A stretch of DNA of 64,000 nt from Burkholderia sp. PAMC 26561 (lineage in GTDB: Bacteria > Pseudomonadota > Gammaproteobacteria > Burkholderiales > Burkholderiaceae). How positions within the stretch are numbered: position 1 is the first letter of the stretch; every line of letters begins with the position of its first letter. The notes below the pieces were generated by a model. The model saw only the letters and a program-made list of their open reading frames with translations. It searched no databases and was not told the origin of the DNA. A program made the position numbers and the translations under genes. Below, one piece after another: positions 19,105 to 27,778 of this stretch. The stretch lies in NCBI RefSeq assembly GCF_001557535.2, contig NZ_CP014309.1:682001-746000 (forward strand), written 5' to 3'.

Positions 19105-19340
19105 TCAGCGAAGGGCCGATTTTCCTGTCTGACTTTCCGTGCACGGACTCCCTCCGGGGCGCAGGCCGTCCACGAGCAGATCTACCATCTTGCGGGCGTA
19201 GGCAAGCTTTTCGTCACCCGGCTCCGACATAGATTTGCAACCGCACGCAGCAGTTCTTCGGCTTCAATATCGGCTCGCAAAGCCTTCGCCCCTACAGCCG
19301 TGTCCAGCAGTCCTCGAACAGCAGGCCGTTTACGCTTTAT
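19105..19340 (-). pseudogene. TetR-family regulator, C-terminal fragment
   Basis: On the minus strand, GLLDTAVGAKALRADIEAEE and LLRAVANL are followed, after a frameshift near 19230, by GDEKLAYARKMVDLLVDGLR and GGSP, ending at a stop near 19105. This is the ligand-binding-domain end of a TetR protein. The DNA-binding N-terminus is absent. It was probably removed by the rearrangement that brought in the IS50-like remnant next door. Confidence 0.65.
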
Positions 19341-19368
19341 TATGCCTCCGCAAGGCCTGACTATTCAC

Positions 19369-19656
19369 TTACCGATACGCTGCCATGCGGGCTTCCTTGT
19401 CCTTCAACGCTTTGATTGGTTCGTCTACTGGCTCCACGAACTCGTGGAAGCCCCGGTGCACATTGCGGGCCATCTTGACCATCGAACCAATCAACGCGTG
19501 CGCTTCTTCTTGCGTTTCGTGAATGTGTTGCTTCAACCGGACTGTCGTGTCGCCGCTTTCCTTCAAGTAGCGTTCGTCAACTTCGCCGCCGTTGTGTTCG
19601 TACACATGGCGTCGATGGAACCAACGTGCCACGGTCTGAAACTCCTCCATCGGCAT
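19369..19656 (-). CDS. Hypothetical protein, about 95 residues
   Basis: A hydrophilic, His- and Glu-rich helical protein (FQTVARWFHRRHVYEHNGGE, later HETQEEAHALIGSMVKMARN). No known domain is recognised and no signal peptide or membrane segment is present. Start is uncertain: ATG at 19656 or 19650, or a TTG at 19692. It lies between the TetR fragment and the chemoreceptor, and could be a remnant. Confidence 0.45.
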   Translation of the reverse strand: MPMEEFQTVARWFHRRHVYEHNGGEVDERYLKESGDTTVRLKQHIHETQEEAHALIGSMVKMARNVHRGFHEFVEPVDEPIKALKDKEARMAAYR

Positions 19657-19851
19657 TCCGGGCAGAGTTCGATCCCGTCCCTTGACCCGCAAACCCGCTC
19701 ACTCGAAATTCAAAAGAGGCCAAAAAAGCGACATAGTCGAACAAAGACAAAAACCGCATGTTCGATCGTTTTCAGAGACTTGTTGCCGACAAGGCTTGCT
19801 TAGCGAAGCAGCCAGCATCACGCCGGCTACGTTTCGCAGCACTACGTGCGT

Positions 19852-21402
19852 TCAATGCACCGAAAATACCGCGATCGCAGTTTCAAGCTGCGCCGTCTGG
19901 GTGCGCAGGACGTCGGCGGAGGCGCTCGCTTCCTCGACCAGCGCGGCGTTCTGCTGCGTCGTCTGGTCCATGCTTGCCACCGCAATGTTCACCTGTTCGA
20001 TGCCCGCGCTCTGCTCCGACGAGGCTTCGCTGATCTCGGCCATGATGAGCGCAACCTGCTTGATATGCCGGACCACGTCGGCCATCGTGACGCCGGCGCG
20101 CTCAACCAGTTGCGAGCCATCGACCACCTTCGCGCTGGATTCATCGATAAGCGTCTTGATCTCTTTCGCCGCTGCCGCGCTGCGTTGCGCAAGACTGCGC
20201 ACTTCGCCCGCGACGACCGCGAAGCCCCGCCCTTCTTCGCCTGCCCGAGCCGCTTCAACCGCTGCGTTCAATGCCAGGATATTCGTCTGGAACGCGATTC
20301 CTTCGATCACGCCGATGATGTCGCCGATCTTGCCCGACGACAGTGAAATGCCATTCATCGTATCGACTACCTGACTGACTACGTCGCCGCCGCGCGCGGC
20401 TGTTTGCGATGCATCGAGCGCGAGCGTGCTGGCCTGCTTCGCGTTGCTTGCGTTCTGCTTGACCGTCGCGGTGAGCTGCTCCATGCTCGACGCCGTTTCG
20501 CCGAGCGCGCTGGCTTGGTCTTCAGTGCGGCGGGACAGGTCCGCATTGCCCGCGGCTATTTCCTTGGATGCTGCCGTGATCGCCGTGGCACCCACACGAA
20601 TCTGCGAGATGGCGACCGATAGCTGCGCCTGCATGCGTTTCATTGCGGCGAGCATGCTGGACGTATCACCGGGATGTGTGTTCACCTGGACATTGAGATC
20701 GCCATCCGCGATGCGCGTGGCGACGTGCGCCGCGTAGTCCGGCTCGCCGCCCAGTTGCTTCTGTATGCCGCGGATGATTACGCCCATAAGAATCGACACG
20801 ACCAGACACAGCGCGACGGCCGCGCCCACGTATTGCGCAAGGGTACTGTAGAACGCGTGATCAATGTCATCGGTGAATACGCCCGTAACCAGGGTCCAGT
20901 GCCAAGGTTTGTATAGCCTTACGTAGTTCGTCTTCGGTGCGATTTCGTTGGTGACGGGTTTGGGAAACTTCAGTCCCATGAACCCCTCGCCTTGCTGCTC
21001 GGCCAGATCGGCGCCTTCCTGGAAGACCCGATGTCCGTCGGGGTCCTTGAAGTTGCTCATGTCCTTGCCTTCCATTTCCGGCCGAACCGCATGCATTAAG
21101 ACCGTGGCATGCGGGTCAAGGATCACGAGATAGCCCCCTGCGCCCTGATAGCGCATGACGCGCAAATCTTCGGCGGCGTTGTGCTTGGCATCGGCGAGCG
21201 AGATCTTGCCTGATTCCGCAAGCGCGCCGTATCGTTCGACGATTGAATAGGCTGTTCCCACCACTGTGCGCAGTTCCGCCTGGCGCAGTGTGATCAGCGT
21301 GTCGCGAGTCTTGAAGGCGCCCCATGTTCCTATGGCGAGTACCCCCGCGCACATGATCGCCAGTGCTATCCACAGTCGCGCGCTTAGTTTCCACCGTTGC
21401 AT
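19852..21402 (-). CDS. Methyl-accepting chemotaxis protein, single-Cache sensor
   Basis: A 516-residue chemoreceptor. A transmembrane helix (residues about 10-28) leads to a periplasmic single-Cache domain (about 35-190, with [20 protein letters not shown] and the [17 protein letters not shown] ending), then a second membrane helix (190-212), HAMP, and the cytoplasmic signalling coil. The hairpin tip [18 protein letters not shown] binds CheA/CheW. No CheR-tethering pentapeptide is present at the C-terminus. Cache receptors of this type often sense small organic acids. No che gene is nearby, so it must use the chromosomal chemotaxis machinery. Confidence 0.95.
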   Translation of the reverse strand: MQRWKLSARLWIALAIMCAGVLAIGTWGAFKTRDTLITLRQAELRTVVGTAYSIVERYGALAESGKISLADAKHNAAEDLRVMRYQGAGGYLVILDPHATVLMHAVRPEMEGKDMSNFKDPDGHRVFQEGADLAEQQGEGFMGLKFPKPVTNEIAPKTNYVRLYKPWHWTLVTGVFTDDIDHAFYSTLAQYVGAAVALCLVVSILMGVIIRGIQKQLGGEPDYAAHVATRIADGDLNVQVNTHPGDTSSMLAAMKRMQAQLSVAISQIRVGATAITAASKEIAAGNADLSRRTEDQASALGETASSMEQLTATVKQNASNAKQASTLALDASQTAARGGDVVSQVVDTMNGISLSSGKIGDIIGVIEGIAFQTNILALNAAVEAARAGEEGRGFAVVAGEVRSLAQRSAAAAKEIKTLIDESSAKVVDGSQLVERAGVTMADVVRHIKQVALIMAEISEASSEQSAGIEQVNIAVASMDQTTQQNAALVEEASASADVLRTQTAQLETAIAVFSVH

Positions 21403-22073
21403 TGACCTAGTCCCCGTGTTAGTAAAAAGAATGTAGCCGCTTTATGTCGATGGACGGCCGCGCGGTTACGATGACGATTACTTTTACGAAGCGTTTGGCG
21501 TGTTAACGGCGGTTTTGCAGTGGGCTTGAAGATTAATCAAAGGGAGCACTCGCACTTGATGTTTTCGTCTTTCGGCCAGCCCGGGGAATGGTTCCTACAG
21601 CCGTTCGTCTGGCACCCAGACCATTGCCGTTTAGCTTTGACCGACAGTTTTATTCAAAGCGGGCGACCGGGGGCGTGCCGAGGTCGCCCGTGCGCGACGC
21701 GGCCAAATATTGCGCTAACACTGCCTCGGGTTGTCCGACTCCACCCTCCCCATCTTCGTGTTCCCGGAGAAATGGCGAAAGCCCACACTCGCGCCCGTCG
21801 GCCGGGCGCAAGAGCTTATGTAACCATTAAGAGATTTGTGGCCCCTTGGGCGTTCCCGACGCCGACATCGCCTGCATGCCGCATCTTGAACGGGATCGTG
21901 CATGCTTTTCCCTCAAAACACTCATGCAAACAGTAGATTCGGTATTTGTCCAAGGCTGATAATTGGTATTAGCAGCCTTGGATTTGCTCAAACATCCCAA
22001 CGAGCATGAAAACGACATCCCTGGCGAACGCCCTCGCTTAACAACGGAAATCGCTCGCTCAGACGAGCTTCCA
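21403..22073. other. Intergenic, 671 bases
   Basis: Between the chemoreceptor and flgM. A plus-strand frame at 21520-21936 has no ribosome binding site or known domain; I do not call it. Confidence 0.45.
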
Positions 22074-22379
22074 TCAACGCGACTGCGTCTTCATCAGTTC
22101 GCTAGCGCTGCTCAGCATACCGCTAGCGATATTGCCCGACTCGATCCTATAGGTGCCGTCGCGAAGTGCGGCCTTGATCGATTCGACCTTTGCCGTGTCG
22201 ATGTCCGACGCGCCCGTCGCGCTCATATCCGATAAGGACGACAAGCTCACCGACGAGCTTGTTGCATCGGCTGCGATGGCTTGCTGCACCGCGCCCGCGC
22301 TTTGCACCTTGCTCTTGGCGGCCATGCGCAGTGGGTTGGTCTGAAGTGCTGCAGGGACGTCGCTGGAGTTGATCTTCAT
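22074..22379 (-). CDS. flgM: FlgM-like anti-sigma-28 factor, orphan
   Basis: A 101-residue protein. The C-terminal part (DTAKVESIKAALRDGTYRIE, then SGNIASGML) is the conserved sigma-28-binding region of FlgM; the N-terminal half is low-complexity Ser/Ala, as expected of the disordered, exported part. The ATG has AAGGAG 10 bases upstream. FlgM holds FliA inactive until it is secreted through the finished hook-basal body. Here it is away from flgN or flgA, so it may be an accessory copy that tunes the chromosomal FliA (inference). A palindrome lies in its leader. Confidence 0.85.
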   Translation of the reverse strand: MKINSSDVPAALQTNPLRMAAKSKVQSAGAVQQAIAADATSSSVSLSSLSDMSATGASDIDTAKVESIKAALRDGTYRIESGNIASGMLSSASELMKTQSR

Positions 22380-22398
22380 GGTGTGCGCTCCTTAATCT

Positions 22399-22413
22399 GT
22401 TAAATCCTTTAAC
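22399..22413. promoter_or_regulatory. Perfect 6-3-6 palindrome in the flgM leader
   Basis: GTTAAA-TCC-TTTAAC is a perfect inverted repeat ending 19 bases before the flgM start codon, directly upstream of the ribosome binding site. It could be an operator or a small leader hairpin. Confidence 0.35.
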
Positions 22414-22854
22414 GGACTCTGGTTCGAAGTCTTAACCATGTTGAAACGCGCGGCCTCACCCTAACCCGCCACGAACTCACACCTGGCGGGCTTCCCAGCT
22501 AAATGCAACAAATTGAAACAAAGTGTGAGCAATCCCACATTAGGCCAGTTAGCCTTGTAAAAGGTATAATTTTACTGGAGTTCACTCTCGGTTCGGCATT
22601 TTTTGCTTCGTGTCGAGATGAGCGCTTGACTGCAATTTGAAGGGCAGCTGCGTGTTTGGTATAGTCCGGTTCGACCTCTGCTCGCCATCAACGAATGCCG
22701 AGCAAACCAAAGAATCGCGCACTGTACGGTGGTGTCTCGACTCCAAAAGTCCACAAGCCGCGCGTAGACAATCCTACTTGGTTTTCTGGTTCAAGGCCGT
22801 CACATGCGCGTCGCTTGTTTTCTGAAGCAACGAAACACCGGATGTTGTGCTAGT
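22414..22854. other. Intergenic, divergent promoter region
   Basis: This gap separates flgM (minus) from the toxin-antitoxin operon (plus). A TATAAT hexamer occurs near 22566, but no well-spaced -35 box is evident. No gene is supported. Confidence 0.4.
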
Positions 22855-22877
22855 CTTGTGCATAATTAGTGCACAAG
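22855..22877. promoter_or_regulatory. Operator-like inverted repeat of the TA operon
   Basis: CTTGTGCA and TGCACAAG form perfect 8-bp arms around a 7-base AT-rich spacer. The repeat contains a -10-like CATAAT and overlaps the AAGG of the antitoxin ribosome binding site, ending 8 bases before its ATG. This is where an autorepressing antitoxin would be expected to bind (inference). Confidence 0.6.
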
Positions 22878-22885
22878 GCGATGCT

Positions 22886-23293
22886 ATGAACTTAAATGCA
22901 GATGCAACTGTTCCCGGCGCAGACATCGGCTTTGATCGATTTATGGCGTCGTTGCGTGACCCAGACGACCCCGCACCAATTGTGTCGGCCCGTCGATTCG
23001 GCGAGGCTTTGCATATTGACTTGCAAACCCTGGCGCAGCAAGCGCACGTGCACCGCAATACGATCAGCAGGCAACCTGCGTCCGAAAGCGTACAACGGTT
23101 TCTTCGTGACGCCCTAAGGGTGATCCGCGCCGCGACTGATCTTGCAGGCGACGTCTCGAGGGCGCTTTTTTGGTACCGAAACGAACCCCTCCCGGTGTTC
23201 GACTATAAAACCGCCGAACAATTGGTGTCCGAAGGTCGGGCCGACGATATCATCCGTTTTGTTGCATCCCTCGAAGCGGGCGCGGCGGGATGA
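22886..23293 (+). CDS. Xre/MbcA/ParS-type antitoxin
   Basis: A 135-residue antitoxin. Residues about 40-75 form a helix-turn-helix (FGEALHIDLQTLAQQAHVHR then NTISRQPAS), and residues 75-130 the C-terminal toxin-binding domain seen in DUF2384 proteins (FLRDALRVIRAATDLAGD, WYRNEPLPVFDYKTAEQLV). In RES systems this protein neutralises the toxin and represses the operon. Start at 22886 has AAGGCG upstream. The stop overlaps the toxin start by four bases (ATGA), so translation is coupled. The inverted repeat just upstream is the likely operator. Confidence 0.88.
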   Translation: MNLNADATVPGADIGFDRFMASLRDPDDPAPIVSARRFGEALHIDLQTLAQQAHVHRNTISRQPASESVQRFLRDALRVIRAATDLAGDVSRALFWYRNEPLPVFDYKTAEQLVSEGRADDIIRFVASLEAGAAG

Positions 23294-23811
23294 TTTTTGC
23301 GAACCTGTCCGACGTGACCGTATATCGGATGCTCGTCCCAAAGTGGGCAGTCGCGCCGATGAGCGGCGCTGGAGCAGGAACGCATGGCGGTCGCGCGAAT
23401 CGTGTCGGACTCAACGCGCTTTATCTGGGATTGGATCACGACACTGCCGTCAGAGAGTATCAGCAACTCTCGTCCTTGATGCCACCAGGGACGCTGGTTA
23501 GCTACAGCCTCACGGCCGCCCCTATTGTCGATTTCACCGGCGGATACGAGAGTGGCAAGTGGTCTCCTTTGTGGGAGGATTTTTATTGCGATTGGCGCCA
23601 CTGCTGGTTCAATGAACGGATCGAGCCACCAAGTTGGATCATCGGCGATGAGGTCGTCTCGAGCGGCGCCAAAGGCATCCTCTTCAAATCACGACTAACA
23701 CCTAACGGCAAGAATCTCGTTCTGTACACAGAGAATTTGGACGCAACAGATCGTCTCGACGTTTTCGATCCGCACAATGCACTGCCGAAAAATCAGTCGT
23801 CGTGGGGTTGA
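23290..23811 (+). CDS. RES-domain toxin
   Basis: A 173-residue RES toxin. Recognisable are the early VYRM arginine, GGRANRVGLNALYLG, the TAVREY glutamate and the late KGILFKSR segment carrying the family's conserved Ser. Characterised RES toxins (MbcT, ParT) act like ADP-ribosyltransferases, degrading NAD+ or modifying a metabolic enzyme. Length fits. It overlaps the antitoxin by 4 bases. The pair may stabilise this IS-rich DNA. Confidence 0.9.
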   Translation: MIFANLSDVTVYRMLVPKWAVAPMSGAGAGTHGGRANRVGLNALYLGLDHDTAVREYQQLSSLMPPGTLVSYSLTAAPIVDFTGGYESGKWSPLWEDFYCDWRHCWFNERIEPPSWIIGDEVVSSGAKGILFKSRLTPNGKNLVLYTENLDATDRLDVFDPHNALPKNQSSWG

Positions 23812-23963
23812 ACTTCGTACAGCATCAGAACCGTCCATCGTGCGCCCTAGCCTCATATGAGTAGAGGGTAGATACCTTAACGTCGAGAGGCCTGCGGCAG
23901 TTTCAAATACCAACGCACCCCTGCCCGATTAAACCGTTGCCATGCCAGCGTCTAACAACCCAC

Positions 23964-24179
23964 TCAGGCGCGCGAGACGAGCCTCATTCGTTCGAGGAAC
24001 TGGCGACCGTAGCGCGTCAATTGCACGGTAGCTTCTAACGAATTCCGCGATATTTTTTGCTCGGCCACTTCGACGAGTCGGTACCGCCTGAGCGCCTGGA
24101 CATCCAGATCGAAAGGATCGAGAAATCTGTCGCCACCGCCGAGCGACATGAGTGTTGCAAGTTCGTGATGACTCAGCAT
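23964..24179 (-). CDS. Hypothetical small protein, 71 residues
   Basis: The frame MLSHHELATLMSLGGGDRFL begins at an ATG with GGAGG 9 bases upstream. Helical content and the RYRLVEVAEQK/LTRYGRQFLERM pattern suggest a winged-helix-like fold, but I recognise no family. It faces the toxin gene tail to tail. The strong ribosome binding site and balanced composition support a real gene. Confidence 0.6.
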   Translation of the reverse strand: MLSHHELATLMSLGGGDRFLDPFDLDVQALRRYRLVEVAEQKISRNSLEATVQLTRYGRQFLERMRLVSRA

Positions 24180-24570
24180 TCGATATATCCTCCATGCAAT
24201 GCAGGGCAACGAGACGATCCTAACCACTCACAGAATGCATTGGTTTACCGATCGGTTTCCGTGCGTTACATCGAGAAATTTGTGTCAGCAGTTTCTGGTG
24301 ACGTATTCGGGTGCCGGACACGTCGTACCGCACGATCACCGCTCGGAACAGCGCGCGGGTCCCGCCGCTCGGGCGGCCTCAGCTACGGCGCCACCTATGC
24401 TGGGCCGATCGGCGTCATCCTGGACCCAACCTTTAGTGCGCGCAAATACAGCAAGATCGTGTTCTCCTCCACGCTGAACGGCTCTTGCACCGTAAGCGTC
24501 AGCGGATCCCGTCTTGAATGCGACGTCCCGAATGTGAAGGTGATGCTTTCGTGAGAACGAGGGCAATGCG

Positions 24571-24993
24571 ATGGAAGACGAGATCATTAAGGCTGCAACG
24601 GCGATGGGTACACGTCGCCCACGGCAAGGGGAAGCGTTCTGGGGCGAAATGGTTACCACCTGGAAGGCGAGTGGTGTGGGCGCTCGGCGGTTTTGCCGGG
24701 AACAGGGTTTGGCGGTCAGCACCTTCAGCCTGTGGCGCAAGAAGCTTTCGACCCACATCAAAGAGATTAAGCAGCCGCTCGCGATTACTGCGGATGCGGC
24801 ATTCATCGTTTCCAATCTGGATGGTGAACTGGCTTCCTCAAGGCCGCTTGTTGCAACGCAAGCGGCTGATGTGTCGCCGTCGCGTGACGGTGTGACGCTA
24901 TCGCTCGCTGGCGTTCGTATCGAACTGAGCGGCGTTCACGCCGAGCGCATCGTGCGCTTTGTGCTTGGCCAGCTCGGAGGTGGCCGGTGCTGA
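24571..24993 (+). CDS. tnpA: IS66 accessory protein TnpA
   Basis: A 140-residue protein with the N-terminal helix-turn-helix signature of IS66 TnpA (GVGARRFCREQGLAVSTFSL then WRKKL). It is needed for IS66 transposition together with TnpB; its exact role is not settled. The stop overlaps the GTG start of tnpB. Confidence 0.9.
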   Translation: MEDEIIKAATAMGTRRPRQGEAFWGEMVTTWKASGVGARRFCREQGLAVSTFSLWRKKLSTHIKEIKQPLAITADAAFIVSNLDGELASSRPLVATQAADVSPSRDGVTLSLAGVRIELSGVHAERIVRFVLGQLGGGRC

Positions 24994-25334
24994 TTGCCTC
25001 GGACGTTCGCGCTTACATCTGTCGCGACCCGGTCGATATGCGCAAGGCGATCGATGGGCTGTCTTATCTCGTCGAGCCGCTACTTGCTCAGAAGCCTGAA
25101 TCGGGCAACCTGTTCGTCTTCGTAGCGCGAGACCGCTCCAAAGTGAAGATTCTCTATTGGGACCGGACCGGCTTCGCGCTTTGGTATAAGCGTCTCGAAA
25201 GAGGCCGTTTCCCGGCACCCTCATTGCTCGCCCAGCGCGGCTTCACGCTCGCCGAGCTCAACGCATGGCTTGAAGGCATCGAGATTCCGGCGCGAGAGCC
25301 GCACCGCACCGTGGCAGTAACGCGCGTGACGTGA
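24987..25334 (+). CDS. tnpB: IS66 accessory protein TnpB
   Basis: A 115-residue protein with the family pattern DPVDMRKAIDGLSYLVE followed by LFVFVARDRSKVKILYWDRT and GFALWYKRLERGRF. The GTG start at 24987 overlaps the end of tnpA, indicating coupled translation. Length is normal for the family. Confidence 0.95.
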   Translation: MLIASDVRAYICRDPVDMRKAIDGLSYLVEPLLAQKPESGNLFVFVARDRSKVKILYWDRTGFALWYKRLERGRFPAPSLLAQRGFTLAELNAWLEGIEIPAREPHRTVAVTRVT

Positions 25335-25384
25335 GGTGCTCCAGCGCAGCGCCGAGCTTGTAAACGTGGCCTGAGTTAGGCATC

Positions 25385-26908
25385 ATGGAACACATGCCAC
25401 CCAACGCCGTCACTGTCGCGGATCTTCCCGTCGAGCCCGATGCGCTGCAAGCGTTCGCGCTCGAACAGAATCGGCTTGCACGGGTGTTGTGGGAGCAGTT
25501 GGAAATCCTCCAGCATCAGATTGCGCAGTTGAACCGTGCGCGCTTTGGCGTAAGCTCCGAGCGCCTGGCAGGCCAAGCCGAGCTGTTTGACGCCGCCACG
25601 GATATCCCGGCACCGCCAGCAGTAGACGCCGTTCCTGTAGAGAGTCACACCCGTAAAGGGCGTCCGGCGCTACCCAAGGACCTGCCACGTACACGCATCG
25701 AATACGATCTGAGCGACGAACAGAAGATGGCGTTCGATACGCTCGAACGCATTGGCGAAGAGCGTAGCGAGACGCTGCATTACGAGCCGTCCAAGCTGAC
25801 CGTCATTGAGCACATCCGCTTCAAATACGTGGCGAAGAAGGACAGCGAATCGACCATCGTGACCGCAAGCGCTCAGCCCTCGCCGTTGCCTAAGAGCAAT
25901 GCAAGCGCCAGCCTGCTCGCCAACGTCCTGGTCAACACCTATGTCGATCATTTGCCGTTGAATCGACAGGAAATGCGCTACGCGCGCCGTGGCGTGTACT
26001 TGCCGCGAGCTACGTTGTGCGAATGGAAGCTGGCATCGGCCGAGCTACTCTCGGTACTGCTGCCTAGCTTGCGCGCTCACCAGTTGAAGGCGCCGCGCAT
26101 GCACGTGGATGACACGACGCTACCTCTGCTTGAGCGAGGGCACCCATCAACGCGCACAGCACGATTATGGGGTTATCTGGGCGCGGGCCAGCGCAACGAG
26201 AACGGCTTGTGGGTCGACCATCCGCCGGCAGTCGTGTTCGAGTTCGCCGAGTCGCGTGCTGGAGCACATCCGCTGCTGTACCTAAACGGATACAAAGGGT
26301 ATCTGCAGGCTGACGCGTATAGCGGCCATGGTGCGCTATACGCGCGCGGCGATGTTATCGAGGTTGGATGTTGGGCCCATTGCCGTCGACGGTTCTTCGA
26401 AATTGCTAAGGATCAGAAGGAGCCGGGGCTCGCAGCGCAAGCCCTTCAGTGGATCGCCAAGCTATATGCGATTGAATCACGGGTCAAAGACCAGACACCA
26501 GACATCAAGCTCGCGGCACGGCAAACCGAAGCCTTGCCGGTGCTTGCACAGTTTCTTCAGTGGCTCGAGGCGAACAGCATCGGTTTGGTCCCACGAGCGC
26601 CGCTTGCCAAGGCATTCGGTTATGCGTTACGGCATTGGGAGGCGCTGATCCGGTACACGGAAAACGGCGTCCTATTGCCAGACAACAATGCTCTGGAACG
26701 CCAGATCAGGCCCATTGCCGTCGGAAGATCGAATTGGATGTTCGCAGGTTCTCCACGAGGCGCCCGGGCGGCGGCAACCATGTATTCCCTCATCGGGACG
26801 GCTCGCCTTAACGGTATCGAACCCTATGCGTGGCTCGAACGAACGCTTGAGAAACTGCCATCGTATCCCGTCAATCGCGTGCACGAACTGTTGCCGCTCG
26901 CCCGTTAA
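25385..26908 (+). CDS. tnpC: IS66 transposase TnpC
   Basis: A 507-residue DDE transposase. An N-terminal coiled/leucine-rich segment (EQLEILQHQIAQLNRARFG) precedes the zinc-finger region, and the core shows Asp in MHVDDTTLPLL, Asp in YLQADAYSGHGALY, Cys/His in EVGCWAHCRRRF and Glu in DNNALERQIRPIAVGR. The frame is undamaged and ends with the usual IS66 C-terminal domain (PYAWLERTLEKLPSYPVN). Confidence 0.95.
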   Translation: MEHMPPNAVTVADLPVEPDALQAFALEQNRLARVLWEQLEILQHQIAQLNRARFGVSSERLAGQAELFDAATDIPAPPAVDAVPVESHTRKGRPALPKDLPRTRIEYDLSDEQKMAFDTLERIGEERSETLHYEPSKLTVIEHIRFKYVAKKDSESTIVTASAQPSPLPKSNASASLLANVLVNTYVDHLPLNRQEMRYARRGVYLPRATLCEWKLASAELLSVLLPSLRAHQLKAPRMHVDDTTLPLLERGHPSTRTARLWGYLGAGQRNENGLWVDHPPAVVFEFAESRAGAHPLLYLNGYKGYLQADAYSGHGALYARGDVIEVGCWAHCRRRFFEIAKDQKEPGLAAQALQWIAKLYAIESRVKDQTPDIKLAARQTEALPVLAQFLQWLEANSIGLVPRAPLAKAFGYALRHWEALIRYTENGVLLPDNNALERQIRPIAVGRSNWMFAGSPRGARAAATMYSLIGTARLNGIEPYAWLERTLEKLPSYPVNRVHELLPLAR

Positions 26909-26922
26909 AACACCTCTACACC

Positions 26923-27414
26923 ATGGACATTCTCGACTCGCTTCGGCAGGCGCCCAGCGCCGAGCTATATCGCCTCTATCTAGCTATCGGCAAAATGCTT
27001 GATGACCCTCGACGTATTCTCGAAATACGTCAACGCCTGCACCTGGGGATGGCCGTCAACTACGTCGGCGACAACCCGCTTGGACCGCCCGCGCAAGGCA
27101 CCATAGTTGAACTTCGCCAGACACAGGCCGTGGTTCAGGACAGCGCAACTCGACGCCGTTGGGGCGTACTCTACGCAGCGATCATCCCAGGAACTTCGAA
27201 TGCTCAGCCTCATGTCGAACCGAAACCACCGCCGAGAACGCAACGTGAGGAATTCTTCATCGGTGACACGGTTGGCTTCACCGACAAGCACCTGAGCGAG
27301 CGCGTCGGCATCATCGTTCGACTAAATGCGAAGACCGCCTCGATTGCCGTCAATGACACTGATGGTCACTGGCGCGTTTCGTACTCTCTACTGCGAAAGA
27401 TCGTCGACATTTAG
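26923..27414 (+). CDS. Fourth IS66 gene, unknown function
   Basis: A 163-residue protein encoded inside the IS66 ends, 14 bases after tnpC. It has an N-terminal helical part (DSLRQAPSAELYRLYLAIGK) and two SH3/KOW-like beta segments, LGMAVNYVGDNPLGPPAQGT and DTVGFTDKHLSERVGIIVRL, each followed by a strand ending in a Trp-Arg pair (RRRWGVLY, GHWRVSY). Such repeats suggest nucleic-acid binding. It travels with the element; its role in transposition is not known to me. Confidence 0.75.
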   Translation: MDILDSLRQAPSAELYRLYLAIGKMLDDPRRILEIRQRLHLGMAVNYVGDNPLGPPAQGTIVELRQTQAVVQDSATRRRWGVLYAAIIPGTSNAQPHVEPKPPPRTQREEFFIGDTVGFTDKHLSERVGIIVRLNAKTASIAVNDTDGHWRVSYSLLRKIVDI

Positions 27415-27778
27415 CCGCGCAACCGCCCTAACGGGTTCCGCTGACGGATACCTTGCACCAACGTGTGTCCGGTCAAAATCAACAAATCAACATCCATGAA
27501 CAGATAGCCGACTGGCGCACGGTGATGTCAGAGACGCATGAGCTGCCAGTTACGAAGAAGGCGATGATGAAGGCGGCCGGGCTGCTGCTATCAAGCCCCA
27601 AGCTGTACCGGGCGGTGTTGCCGATGGCGGACAGCGCGCTGAAACACCTGCCGCGGTTCGTGATCTACAACCGCCTTAATACTTGGGGCAGAGAGCGGGA
27701 AATGCCCCCGCCGCCGTTACAAACCTTTCACCAGTGGTATCACCACAACCGGTCAGGCGACGACGGGGGAACGAAACC

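Larger units (their letters stand above)
24492..27451 (+). mobile_element. IS66-family insertion sequence, complete, four genes
   Basis: A 2,960-bp element. Its ends start GTAAGCGTCAGCGGATCCCG (left) and, reversed, GTATCCGTCAGCGGAACCCG (right), imperfect inverted repeats of the IS66 kind. CTTGCACC stands directly outside both ends (24484-24491 and 27452-27459), the 8-bp target duplication of the family. It carries tnpA, tnpB, tnpC and a fourth frame. Confidence 0.96.
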
